Under the pieces are notes generated by a model. It saw only the letters and a list, made by a program, of their open reading frames with translations. It was not told where the DNA came from and made no database searches. A DNA stretch of 64,000 bases from Rhodoligotrophos sp. CJ14. GTDB taxonomy: Bacteria; Pseudomonadota; Alphaproteobacteria; Rhizobiales; Im1. The stretch spans positions 806,001 to 870,000 of the forward strand of contig NZ_CP133319.1 of NCBI RefSeq assembly GCF_038811545.1, read 5' to 3'. Positions 8,347 to 16,614 of this stretch are shown here, piece after piece; the stretch's first letter is position 1, and every line of letters begins with the position of its first letter. The translations under genes and the position numbers were made by a program.

Positions 8347-9291
8347 TCAAGCAGGCCGGTCCGCCTGCGCCTGCTCTGCCAGCAGAGCTGCGATTGCCGG
8401 ATCAGCCGCTGCCTGTTCGCGCAGCCAGGCCTCGAATTTGCGGATCTTGGGCTGGCTGCGTTCTGCCCCCTCGCAGACGAAATACCAGTCGCGCACATGC
8501 CGCACCCCTGGCGTGAAGGGACGAACCAGCCGCCCCAGCCGGAGCTCATCCTCCGCAAACGGGCTCAGGCTCATGGCGATGCCCCTGCCATCGATCGCTG
8601 CCTCCTGCGCCAAGAGATAGCTGTCATAGATCGGGCCATCCTCGATGATCCGACTATCGATCCCATGGGCATCGAGCCAGACCCGCCAGTCCTCGTCCGC
8701 CCCGAGCACCCGGATCAGCCTATGGCGCGCGACATCGGCCGGACTGCGCAATGGAGCATCGCCGCTGAGCAGGTCCGGGCTGCAGACCGGCGAGAGCAGG
8801 CCTGGGAACAGCCGTTGATAATGCAGCCCCGGCGTCTTGCGGCGCACCAGCAGGAAGGCCGCATCAACCTCGCCCCGCTCGAAATCCCAGCCGATGGACG
8901 TGGTCGAGAGCCGCATCTTGATCTCGGGACAGCGTCGCTCGAAATCGTGGAGCCGCGGAATGAGCCACTTGAGGGCCACGGTGACATAGACCTGAACCAC
9001 TAGCTCGACATTCTCCGGCGGCGGCTTGATCGCTCGGGTCTTCGCTTCGATCTGATCGAAGGCATCGCGCAAGACCGGATAGTAGTCATGCCCCGCCTCG
9101 GTCAGATCCGGCCGCTGCTTGTCGCGCCGGAACAAGGTCACGCCCAGAGTCTCCTCGAGTTGGCGGATCTGGTGGCTCACCGCCGACCGGGTCACAGCCA
9201 GCTCCTCCGAAGCCAGTCTGAAACTGCCGAGCCTTGCTGCTGCCTCGAAGGCCTGCAGTGCGCGCAAGGGTGGAAGATTTCGTCTGGCCAC
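8347..9291 (-). CDS. LysR-family transcriptional regulator (GcvA-like)
   Basis: A 314-residue regulator. The N-terminal winged helix-turn-helix (PPLRALQAFEAAARLGSF through SAVSHQIRQLEETLGV) is closest in style to the GcvA group, which often controls glycine or betaine related genes. The C-terminal two-thirds is the periplasmic-binding-protein-like effector domain. It is convergent with the reactivase gene (16 bases between stops) and divergent from an EamA-family exporter. A dyad with the LysR T-N11-A spacing lies in the shared control region at 9387-9399. Likely targets are its own promoter, the exporter, and possibly the methyl-transfer genes; this is inference. Confidence 0.9.
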   Translation of the reverse strand: MARRNLPPLRALQAFEAAARLGSFRLASEELAVTRSAVSHQIRQLEETLGVTLFRRDKQRPDLTEAGHDYYPVLRDAFDQIEAKTRAIKPPPENVELVVQVYVTVALKWLIPRLHDFERRCPEIKMRLSTTSIGWDFERGEVDAAFLLVRRKTPGLHYQRLFPGLLSPVCSPDLLSGDAPLRSPADVARHRLIRVLGADEDWRVWLDAHGIDSRIIEDGPIYDSYLLAQEAAIDGRGIAMSLSPFAEDELRLGRLVRPFTPGVRHVRDWYFVCEGAERSQPKIRKFEAWLREQAAADPAIAALLAEQAQADRPA

Positions 9292-9386
9292 GTCTTAACC
9301 TCCAAACTCACCACGTCCAACCACTAGGCTTCGGTCCGATCCAGGGCTTTGCACCAGTCTCCGTCGGTCTGGATAGCAAACTGAGC

Positions 9387-9399
9387 TCACCATGGGTGA
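9387..9399. promoter_or_regulatory. candidate LysR binding box (T-N11-A dyad)
   Basis: TCACCATGGGTGA has perfect 5-base arms around ATG and matches the T-N11-A consensus of LysR sites. It lies 96 bases upstream of the LysR start and 131 bases upstream of the divergent exporter start. Confidence 0.45.
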
Positions 9400-9529
9400 A
9401 GTTTTGCGAGCTCCGCCAAGCAAGCATTGCACGTCTTACAACCCAGCCATGCCCCACGACCGGGGCTGCTTTTCCACCTTGGTCAATGCGTTCAGACAGG
9501 ATAGAGCCTGAGCGGTTTTAGCATCTGGC

Positions 9530-10483
9530 ATGCGTGTCGTGACCGAACGTCAACTAGAACAAAAATCCGGTGCGGCAGGCTTTCAGGGACATCTCGCCCA
9601 TGGCGCCTTGCAACGGTCACCGCGCAAGGCACTGCTTTTCGCCTGTGCTGCTATCTTCTGCCTTTGCGTGCTCGATACCCTGGTGAAATGGTTGGCCGAG
9701 CACTACTCGATCCCGCAGATCATTTTCCTGCGCTATATCGGCGGCCTCGCGTTGGCGCTGGCCGTGGCGCGCGGCAGCGGCGGCCTCGGCCAGTTCCGCA
9801 CCAAGCGGCTTGGCGGGCACATCACGCGCGCGATCTTCAACCTGATCACCATGCTCTTGTTCTATTACGCGTTGCGCGCCCTGCCGCTTGCGGATGCGGT
9901 TGCCATCGCCTTCGCCGCGCCGCTCTTCATGACCCTGCTCTCGATCCTTTTGTTGGGCGAGCGGGTCGGCCCCTATCGCTGGAGCGCGCTCATCGTCGGC
10001 ATGATTGGCGTGGTGATCATCTTGAAGCCCGGCGGCGACGGGCTCGGTCTTGGCGGGCTTGCAGCCCTTGCCTCGGCCTTCTTCTATGCCCTGACCCAGA
10101 TCTCGGCACGCCAGCTCAGCAATTCCGAGACCAGCGCCACCATCCTGTTCTATTACAGCATGGGTGTTCTGGTGATCAGCGGCGCGATGATGCCTTGGTA
10201 TTGGGAACTGCCCAGCGCCCATGACTGGATGCTGTTCGTTCTGCTGGCCGTGTTCGGCAGCTTCGGCCAGCTGTTCCTCAATCAGGCCTGCCGCTATGGC
10301 GAGGTCTCGATGATCGCGCCCATGGAATATACGGGCCTGTTCTGGGCCGTGCTGTTCGGCTTTCTCGTCTGGGGCGAGGTGCCCACCTGGACGGTTCTCC
10401 TGGGTGCGCTGGTCATCATTCTCAGCACGCTCTACATTACCCGCCGCGAGATGATGCAGAAGGGGCGCGAGACCAGCGCCTGA
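9530..10483 (+). CDS. EamA/DMT-family membrane transporter
   Basis: A 317-residue inner-membrane protein with about ten hydrophobic segments arranged as two EamA repeats (first from about residue 36, second from about residue 180), typical of the drug/metabolite transporter superfamily. Members export amino acids, purines or other metabolites. The first 35 residues are hydrophilic; the start could be slightly downstream. It is divergent from the LysR gene and is followed 15 bases later by a 4Fe-4S protein, with which it is probably co-transcribed. The substrate is unknown. Confidence 0.88.
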   Translation: MRVVTERQLEQKSGAAGFQGHLAHGALQRSPRKALLFACAAIFCLCVLDTLVKWLAEHYSIPQIIFLRYIGGLALALAVARGSGGLGQFRTKRLGGHITRAIFNLITMLLFYYALRALPLADAVAIAFAAPLFMTLLSILLLGERVGPYRWSALIVGMIGVVIILKPGGDGLGLGGLAALASAFFYALTQISARQLSNSETSATILFYYSMGVLVISGAMMPWYWELPSAHDWMLFVLLAVFGSFGQLFLNQACRYGEVSMIAPMEYTGLFWAVLFGFLVWGEVPTWTVLLGALVIILSTLYITRREMMQKGRETSA

Positions 10484-10498
10484 ACAGCCGAGGCTGAA

Positions 10499-11167
10499 GT
10501 GGTTTCTGCGCTATTTGAGCTGATCGAGACGGCAGGCTTTACCGCCCTCGGCTGGTTCGCGCCGCGCCGCGAGGATGCCGTGCCCGACATTGCGCCAGGC
10601 CGGCCCACCCAAGGCCTGATCCTCATCGGCAATGCCGGCCCCGGAATGTGGACACGCTTCTCGGCTGAGTGCCCAAACGGCGATCATCCCCTCGATCAAT
10701 GGACCCGCGCGGCAGTGGGACAGCTCATCGCCGAAATAGGCCAGGATACGAGGGCGGTGTTCCCCTTCGATCAACCTTATCAGCCTTTTCAGCGTTGGGC
10801 CAAGGCATCGGGAATAGGTTTTGTCTCGCCTTTGGGCCTCACCATCCATCCTGTTTACGGCCTGTGGCATGCCTATCGCGCTGCGCTCTTGTTCTCGGAT
10901 GTCCTCGATCTGCCGGCGATATCGCCGCACGAGCATCCTTGCGAAGGCTGCCCAGGGCAACCCTGCCTCAAGACTTGCCCTGTGAATGCGTTTACCGTCT
11001 CCGGCTACCGCCTGGAAGCCTGTGTCGAGCACCTCCACACGTCCGCCGGCAGGAGTTGCTCTGGAGGCTGCCTCGCCCGCCATGCCTGCCCCGTCGGGCG
11101 CACCTATGCCTATCAGCCGGACCAGGCGCATTTCCACATGCGGCACTTCCTCAAAGCACATAGCTAG
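10499..11167 (+). CDS. 4Fe-4S cluster protein (ferredoxin/QueG C-terminal-like)
   Basis: A 222-residue soluble protein starting at a GTG, with GAGG five bases upstream and no suitable ATG. The C-terminal third holds two groups of Cys: CEGCPGQPCLKTCP near residue 145, and a second set in CSGGCLARHACPVG after an isolated Cys near residue 174. This fits two 4Fe-4S clusters. The N-terminal half (GLILIGNAGPGMW, HPLDQWTR) resembles the region before the cluster domain in QueG-like reductases, but the cobalamin-binding part of true QueG is absent. Its location among corrinoid genes suggests a role as an electron donor to the corrinoid reactivase; that is a hypothesis. Confidence 0.75.
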   Translation: MVSALFELIETAGFTALGWFAPRREDAVPDIAPGRPTQGLILIGNAGPGMWTRFSAECPNGDHPLDQWTRAAVGQLIAEIGQDTRAVFPFDQPYQPFQRWAKASGIGFVSPLGLTIHPVYGLWHAYRAALLFSDVLDLPAISPHEHPCEGCPGQPCLKTCPVNAFTVSGYRLEACVEHLHTSAGRSCSGGCLARHACPVGRTYAYQPDQAHFHMRHFLKAHS

Positions 11168-11294
11168 GGGCTTGCCCCGTCTCGGCGATCCCACGCGATG
11201 CCGGCTTAATCCAACCTTAAAGCCCGCGGCGCACCGTATTGTCCCGGGTTTTCCGGGGATCACGGCCTGAAGCAACTTTGCTCGAGGTTCTCTA

Positions 11295-11669
11295 ATGGTC
11301 TTTCTCACCGCACATGGGCTGCCTGCCGCGGCGCTCGAATTCCCGGCAGCCAAGGAGCCCAAATCTGCTCAACAGCCCGAGCACTCGGCGGATAAGAGCT
11401 CAGCGGACAAGCGCGGCGCATCAGATGCTGACATGCGCGAGATCTCGCGCTTTGTGGCGGATGCCCTGGCGGGTAATCGCGACAAGCTGAAAGCTGAGAC
11501 ACTGCCAAAAAGCCGGAGGCCGACCGACTGCATGCCGATCGGCAAGGCATCCGACGCAAAGGCAGCACCCGCAAATGCCACGGACGCCAAAACACCGGCC
11601 AAACCCGAGCCTAGCGCGCCTCAGCCTGCGTCTGCGACAGGAAAAGCCCAAGATCCCCAAACCCGGTGA
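11295..11669 (+). CDS. hypothetical exported protein
   Basis: A 124-residue protein with a GAGG seven bases before the ATG. The first 15-20 residues (MVFLTAHGLPAAALEFPA) could be a weak signal peptide; the rest is hydrophilic, rich in Ala, Lys, Pro and Asp, with one helical island (ISRFVADALAGNRDKL). Its last 58 bases overlap the 3' end of the DUF1638 gene on the other strand, which is unusual and lowers confidence. No family recognised. Confidence 0.4.
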   Translation: MVFLTAHGLPAAALEFPAAKEPKSAQQPEHSADKSSADKRGASDADMREISRFVADALAGNRDKLKAETLPKSRRPTDCMPIGKASDAKAAPANATDAKTPAKPEPSAPQPASATGKAQDPQTR

Positions 11670-12258
11670 AGCGCCGCTCATAGGCAAGACCGAGCATTTT
11701 TGCCGCCGCTTCGGCCTTGTCCGCCAGTGCGCGATCATCGGTCTGGGCGAGATAGACGAGCTTTTCGTAATTGCCGAAATAGATCGGCAGCAATTCGGGA
11801 TGGCGATCGATGCCAAGTCCCTCCCAGATCAGCTTGTCGAAATGCCGGGCGAGATAGTCGGTGAGGAAAAAGCTGGTTACGTCCTCATCCGCTCGCGCCT
11901 CGAACGCCACATTGCCCGAGAAGAATGAATAGCAGTGAGGCCCGGCAATGCGCTGAGCCCCCTCCTCTTCGAGGACAGCATCCAGCCGCCCGCCCGTGCC
12001 GCAATCGCCATAGAGCACGAAGATCTTGGCATAGCGGTCCCGGTTCGCGTGGATCTTCCTCCGCACGGCCTTAGGGATCTGTTGCGGATAGTTGTGGAGC
12101 TTTGCGGGCAGGCAGGTCACATCGAACATTGACCAGCGATTGGCTTCGATGAGCGCGATGATCTCGCGCGCAAGCGCCCCGCAGGCGATCAGCAGCACAC
12201 GCCCCTGCCCGCGCTTGAAGTCGTAATCCTCGTTCGGCGCAATATCCATGGGAAACAT
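11611..12258 (-). CDS. DUF1638 domain-containing protein
   Basis: About 215 residues, with LLIACGALAREI near the start and an FVLYGDCGTGG motif in the middle, which I match to DUF1638. This family commonly travels with MttB-type methyltransferase genes and contains conserved Cys and Asp that could bind a metal or a corrinoid lower face, though no activity is known to me. Possible starts are ATGs at 12258 and 12249 (no clear ribosome site for either); the in-frame start at 12312 adds a leader with no family similarity. It stands alone on the minus strand between two plus-strand hypothetical genes. Confidence 0.8.
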   Translation of the reverse strand: MFPMDIAPNEDYDFKRGQGRVLLIACGALAREIIALIEANRWSMFDVTCLPAKLHNYPQQIPKAVRRKIHANRDRYAKIFVLYGDCGTGGRLDAVLEEEGAQRIAGPHCYSFFSGNVAFEARADEDVTSFFLTDYLARHFDKLIWEGLGIDRHPELLPIYFGNYEKLVYLAQTDDRALADKAEAAAKMLGLAYERRFTGFGDLGLFLSQTQAEAR

Positions 12259-12423
12259 ATAAGTGATCGCGATAGTCGTGGAACCGGCGGGGGCCGACCA
12301 GCGTAATGTCAAAACCGACGATTAAGCATGCCGGTCAAAACCGAAAAGACGAGTGAAGTCGTTCACCACACGTTATGAGCGAATTCCTATGGTTTATCCG
12401 TCAGCGTCCGACGGAGCTTTGCA

Positions 12424-12867
12424 ATGGGATGGTGGTTTTTGAATATGTTCGGTTGGCGTAAGCAACGCCGGACGGAAGCATTTGATGAGATCTATGAACT
12501 TTCAGACGAAGATAGCTTCTTGCCGATTACCGTCGATATGCTGAGCCCTCCCCCGCCGCGCGGCTTTGCGTTTTCCCGGCGCGCCGGCATGTCTGCTCGG
12601 CACTTGGAAATCACGGAGTTCAAACGGGTTACCGTTCACGACGTCCAGCTCGCGACGGTGTTGATTTTCAATCTCGAGGATTGTTTTCTCATCCAGTCCG
12701 GCCGGCGCTCAGCCTATATTCCTCATCCTCTGGATGCCCAGAACTACACGTTTTTGTCCGAGCAATGCGGGCGCGATGTCGTGATCCACTTCTATCGCAA
12801 CCACGCGAGAACCCGCAGCTACCGCTACGACAACGAGAAGGACTTCGACAGCTTCCTTGATGCCTGA
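12424..12867 (+). CDS. hypothetical protein
   Basis: A 147-residue soluble protein that I do not recognise. GGAG is suitably placed before the ATG at 12424; an alternative start is at 12445. After a basic N-terminus and a Pro-rich turn (SPPPPRGF), residues 60-140 alternate strands and turns (TVHDVQLATVLIF, DVVIHFYRNHARTRSYRY) and look like a compact beta-rich domain. Base composition is less GC-rich than its neighbours, which may indicate separate origin. It converges with the corrinoid protein gene, five bases between stops. Confidence 0.6.
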   Translation: MGWWFLNMFGWRKQRRTEAFDEIYELSDEDSFLPITVDMLSPPPPRGFAFSRRAGMSARHLEITEFKRVTVHDVQLATVLIFNLEDCFLIQSGRRSAYIPHPLDAQNYTFLSEQCGRDVVIHFYRNHARTRSYRYDNEKDFDSFLDA

Positions 12868-12872
12868 TCCGC

Positions 12873-13574
12873 TTAGACGGCTGAGCGCAGATTGTGCCGG
12901 CGGCGGATCATCTCCCGGGCGGTCTCGACGGCCACCGCAGCATCGCGGCAATAGGCATCCGCACCGATCGCGGTCGCGAATTCCTCATTGAGAGGGGCGC
13001 CTCCGACCAGGACGATATAGTCGTCGCGAATGCCCTTCTCCTTCATGGCATCGATGACCACCTTCATATAGGGCATGGTGGTGGTCAGCAGCGCTGACAT
13101 GCCGAGAATGTCGGGCTTGTGCTCCTCGATGGCCTCCAGATACTTCTCGACCGGGTTGTTGATGCCGAGATCGATCACCTCGAAGCCCGCGCCCTCCATC
13201 ATCATACCCACGAGATTTTTGCCAATGTCGTGGATATCGCCCTTGACGGTGCCGATCACCATCTTGCCGACCTTCGGTGCTCCGGTTTCCGCAAGCAGCG
13301 GCCGCAGGATCGCCATGCCGGCCTTCATCGCATTGGCCGCGAGCAGCACCTCTGGCACGAACAGGATGCCATCGCGGAAATCGATGCCGACGATCCGCAT
13401 GCCCTCGACCAGAGCTTCCGTCAGCACCTTGTAAGGCGCCCAGCCGCGCTTGAGCAGAATATTGACGCCCTCGACCACCTCCTCCTTGAGGCCGTCATAG
13501 AGATCGTCATGCATCTGCTGGACGAGCTCGTCATCGTCCAACGAATTCAGGTCGAGTTCGTCGCCGTCGCTCAT
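12873..13574 (-). CDS. methyltransferase corrinoid protein (MttC/MtbC-like)
   Basis: A 233-residue corrinoid carrier. Residues 15-95 form the four-helix cap and residues 103-225 the Rossmann B12-binding domain. The cobalt-ligand motif DIHDIG is at 113-118 with lower axial ligand His115, followed by the conserved GMSALLTTTM and VGGAPLNEEFA segments. It would accept the methyl group from the MttB-like enzyme and hand it to the folate methyltransferase or the homocysteine methyltransferase. GGAGG lies four bases before the ATG. It is encoded apart from its partner enzymes, on the minus strand, 1.3 kb from the BHMT-like gene. Confidence 0.93.
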   Translation of the reverse strand: MSDGDELDLNSLDDDELVQQMHDDLYDGLKEEVVEGVNILLKRGWAPYKVLTEALVEGMRIVGIDFRDGILFVPEVLLAANAMKAGMAILRPLLAETGAPKVGKMVIGTVKGDIHDIGKNLVGMMMEGAGFEVIDLGINNPVEKYLEAIEEHKPDILGMSALLTTTMPYMKVVIDAMKEKGIRDDYIVLVGGAPLNEEFATAIGADAYCRDAAVAVETAREMIRRRHNLRSAV

Positions 13575-13829
13575 CCCGCCTCCACACCGTCATGATGTTT
13601 CGCAAACCGCGTCTCACCTAACCGATGCGGCACTCCTCCTCTCCGTGCACCGCGGCTTGCGACCTGAACCCGACTGAAATCGACATTGCCTCCGGTGAGG
13701 CCGATGAGGAACTGGCGCGAGGGATGCTTGCCCGCACTGAAGCAGGTGATCACAACCTTGAATTGAGCAGGGATGCTCCCCAACTGACCTGCAGATTGCA
13801 TCTATGGTTCTGGTTTGAGGAAAGCCTTA

Positions 13830-14225
13830 ATGAGTTGGAGATTTGGTACCCCTGTCACTTTCTCAGTCGACGCACGGCAGGAGCAGCCGACGACCGCCGC
13901 GGTTTTCGACACCAATGGTCGCCTCACTCGTGACCTTCGTTCCACGGACTACAAGCAGGTCACGTCAACCGTGACCGGACATGTGAAGATCGAGCATGTC
14001 TCGTCGGGGGATGTCAAAGTGGATGACACCGGCGAGAAATACGTGATTTCGGCCCATGGCCAGACGCTCATCCTCGAACATGAGCCCAAGTCGTTGAACG
14101 AGGATGGTTTTGGCTACCGTCCGGCTTTCGAGATCGCGTCTGACCATGACATGGTGGAGATCCGCCTCATCGATCAGCAGATCTCACAGGACCCGAACTG
14201 GGCCGAGCATATGCATATGACTTGA
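13830..14225 (+). CDS. hypothetical protein
   Basis: A 131-residue protein. I prefer the ATG at 13830 (MSWRFGTPVTF), with GAGG nine bases upstream, to one at 13815. The sequence is mostly short beta strands with many Val, Thr and Asp (VTGHVKIEHVSSGDVKVDD), no signal peptide and no membrane segment. I do not recognise it. It lies between the corrinoid and BHMT-like genes, convergent with the latter. Confidence 0.5.
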   Translation: MSWRFGTPVTFSVDARQEQPTTAAVFDTNGRLTRDLRSTDYKQVTSTVTGHVKIEHVSSGDVKVDDTGEKYVISAHGQTLILEHEPKSLNEDGFGYRPAFEIASDHDMVEIRLIDQQISQDPNWAEHMHMT

Positions 14226-14252
14226 TGCTGCTTGTCACGTCAGGCGCATAAT

Positions 14253-15272
14253 TCACCGAGACCGCCTTCGCGCACCGCTCCGTCCGGTACGCGCTGGCCC
14301 CTCTCCGCGTGCAAGCGCCGACACCTCGCCTAATCGGGCGGCAACCTCGTCGATCGCAGGTCGGTCCCCCTTCTCATGCCTCTCGAGCGCTGCCCGCATG
14401 GCCCTGAGATGATCGGGCTCTGTTCCGCAGCAGCCGCCAATGATGCGTGCACCGGCATCCCGTACGAGGCGCGCATAGTCGGCCATGATTTCGGGCGTCC
14501 CGCTATAGTGGATGTGACCATCGACGAATTGCGGTATGCCGCAATTGCCTTTGGCCACGACCACCGCATCGGGCTTCGCCGCCGTGATGCCGAGCACAGT
14601 GGCAACGAGCTCGGCTGCGCCCGTGCCGCAATTGGCGCCGATCGCTACAGGCTTGACCGGCAAGGCCGTGGTCATCTCCGCGAAGCCTTGCGGTGTAATC
14701 CCCATCATCGTGCAGCCATTAGTGTCAAAGCTCATGGTGGTGACGATCGGCAGGCCCGCCATGGAGGCGCCGATCACCGCTGCGCGCAGCTCCTCCTCCG
14801 AGGAGATGGTTTCGATCCACAGGACATCGGCGCCACCCGCGGCCAGCGCCCGGGCCTGCTCGGCGAAGGCATCTGCGGCCTGCTCGATCGAGAGCGTGCC
14901 TACGGGAGCGTAAATCTCTCCCGTTGGTCCGATGGATCCCGCAACAACCCTCGTCCATCCCGTGGCAGCCTCCGCCGCCTCCGCTTCTTCTCGCGCGAGC
15001 TCCGCCGCCCGCCTGTTGAGCTCCGCAACCCGATCCTGCGCATCATGCAGCTTGAGCCGGTAGCGATTGCCCCCGAAACTGTTGGTGAGCACGATGTCGG
15101 CGCCTGCCTCGAAGAACTGGCGGTGCAGGAGCCTCACCCGATCCGGATGATCGATGCACCAGAACTCGGGCGCATCCCCCGACTGCAGGCCCATTTTGAA
15201 GAAATTGGTGCCGGTTGCCCCATCGGCCAGCAGCCAAGGCCGGGTCTCGAGAAGATCAAGAAATGTCGACAT
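14253..15272 (-). CDS. betaine-homocysteine-type S-methyltransferase
   Basis: A 339-residue (beta/alpha)8 homocysteine S-methyltransferase. The zinc-binding Cys triad is visible as Cys215 in GANCGTG and Cys281-Cys282 in GGCCGTEP; the N-terminal [12 protein letters not shown] and [11 protein letters not shown] are also family motifs. Family members methylate homocysteine to methionine using betaine, S-methylmethionine or a corrinoid/folate donor (the same fold as the MetH N-terminal domain). Beside the corrinoid genes it may take methyl groups from betaine directly or from the methyl-corrinoid protein. The C-terminal tail is Arg-rich ([12 protein letters not shown]). It is divergent from alanine dehydrogenase. 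Confidence 0.87.
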   Translation of the reverse strand: MSTFLDLLETRPWLLADGATGTNFFKMGLQSGDAPEFWCIDHPDRVRLLHRQFFEAGADIVLTNSFGGNRYRLKLHDAQDRVAELNRRAAELAREEAEAAEAATGWTRVVAGSIGPTGEIYAPVGTLSIEQAADAFAEQARALAAGGADVLWIETISSEEELRAAVIGASMAGLPIVTTMSFDTNGCTMMGITPQGFAEMTTALPVKPVAIGANCGTGAAELVATVLGITAAKPDAVVVAKGNCGIPQFVDGHIHYSGTPEIMADYARLVRDAGARIIGGCCGTEPDHLRAMRAALERHEKGDRPAIDEVAARLGEVSALARGEGPARTGRSGARRRSR

Positions 15273-15410
15273 CGGGGGCTCTCGCTTTGCGGTTGTTGTC
15301 GCCTCGGCTCCGTCGGGTTCGGCGCCCTATGGACTTGCCTTGCTGGCTCGCGCCGCGATTTGAGCGTAGAACAAAGCGGCGTGCAATCGCGTTTGCTGGA
15401 GACGACGAAC

Positions 15411-16529
15411 ATGTTGATTGGAGTGCCGAAAGAGATCAAGCCGCAGGAATTCCGCGTCGGCTTGACACCGACGGGCATACGGGAGCTCCGTCATCACGGC
15501 CATGAAGTGCTGGTGGAGTCGCGTGCAGGCGAAGGGGTTGGCCTCACCGACGAAGCCTATCGGAATGCCGGCGCTGAGATCGTCGACACTCCTGATGAGA
15601 TCTTCCGTCGTGCCGAGATGATCGTGAAGGTGAAGGAGCCGCAGGCGGTGGAGCGGCGCATGCTGCGCGACGGCCAGGTGCTCTTCACTTATCTTCATCT
15701 CGCCCCCGACCCCGACCAGACCCGCGATCTCCTCGCGAGCGGCGCTATCTGCATCGCCTATGAGACCGTGACCGGCGCGCGCGGTGGTCTGCCTTTGCTC
15801 GCACCCATGTCGCAGGTGGCCGGGCGCATGTCCATACAGGCTGGCGCCCACTGTCTCGAAAAGCGCCAGGGAGGCATGGGGCTGCTGCTTGGCGGCGTGC
15901 CCGGTGTCGCTCCCGCCAAAGTGGTGATCATCGGCGGTGGCATGGTCGGACAGCATGCCGCCGTGATGGCGGCGGGCGCCGGCGCCGATGTGGCCATTCT
16001 CGAGAAGAATGCCGAAACCATGCAGGCGATCGACAACCGGTTCGGCGCACGGGTTAAGACGCTCTACTCGAGCCGTGGCAGCATCGAGGATGAAGTCACC
16101 CAGGCTGATCTGGTTGTGGGCGCGGTTCTCGTGCCCGGAGCAGCCGCCCCGAAGCTCATCACCCGCGATCTCGTCTCGCAGATGAAGCCGGGCTCGGTCA
16201 TCGTGGACGTCGCGATCGATCAGGGTGGCTGCGCTGAGACCTCCCATCCCACCACCCATGCGGACCCGACCTTCGAAGTGGATGGCGTCGTCCATTATTG
16301 CGTGGCCAATATGCCCGGCGGTGTGGCGCGCACCTCCACCTTCGCGCTCACCAACGCCACCCTGCCCTTCGTCGTGGCGCTGGCAGATAAAGGCGCGCGC
16401 CGCGCCATGGAGGAGGATCCTCATCTTCGCAACGGTCTCAATGTCTATCGCGGCAGCATCACCTGCCAGGCTGTCGCCGAGGCTTTGCACTATGACTATG
16501 TAGAGCCGCTCCAGGCCCTCGCTGCCTGA
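15411..16529 (+). CDS. ald: alanine dehydrogenase
   Basis: A 372-residue NAD-dependent enzyme that interconverts L-alanine with pyruvate and ammonia. It starts [20 protein letters not shown], as in known Ald proteins; the frame is open far upstream but that extension is not Ald-like, and GGAG lies nine bases before this ATG. The pyruvate-site Lys in MIVKVKEP and His in LFTYLHLAP are conserved, and the nucleotide-binding loop is [12 protein letters not shown] near residue 170. Length matches the family. It is divergent from the BHMT-like gene and is followed by an alpha/beta hydrolase. Confidence 0.95.
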   Translation: MLIGVPKEIKPQEFRVGLTPTGIRELRHHGHEVLVESRAGEGVGLTDEAYRNAGAEIVDTPDEIFRRAEMIVKVKEPQAVERRMLRDGQVLFTYLHLAPDPDQTRDLLASGAICIAYETVTGARGGLPLLAPMSQVAGRMSIQAGAHCLEKRQGGMGLLLGGVPGVAPAKVVIIGGGMVGQHAAVMAAGAGADVAILEKNAETMQAIDNRFGARVKTLYSSRGSIEDEVTQADLVVGAVLVPGAAAPKLITRDLVSQMKPGSVIVDVAIDQGGCAETSHPTTHADPTFEVDGVVHYCVANMPGGVARTSTFALTNATLPFVVALADKGARRAMEEDPHLRNGLNVYRGSITCQAVAEALHYDYVEPLQALAA

Positions 16530-16614
16530 GGTCTGATCCGCCAGCGGGTCCGGCGCTGGGTGAGCATCCCTCACGCCGGATCGATGCCAAGCCCAATCAC
16601 CGGATGGAGGTTTC

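Noticed and set aside
4250-13600. Cobalamin riboswitch upstream of corrinoid genes
   Set aside because: I looked for the conserved B12-box sequence in the intergenic regions and saw none.
13625-13933. 102-residue plus-strand open frame
   Set aside because: Overlaps the better supported gene at 13830 in another frame and has no ribosome site.
14376-15410. Long in-frame open stretch upstream of ald that would give a 717-residue fusion
   Set aside because: It lies antisense to the BHMT-like gene, has no Ald similarity, and a ribosome site and the normal Ald N-terminus occur at 15411.
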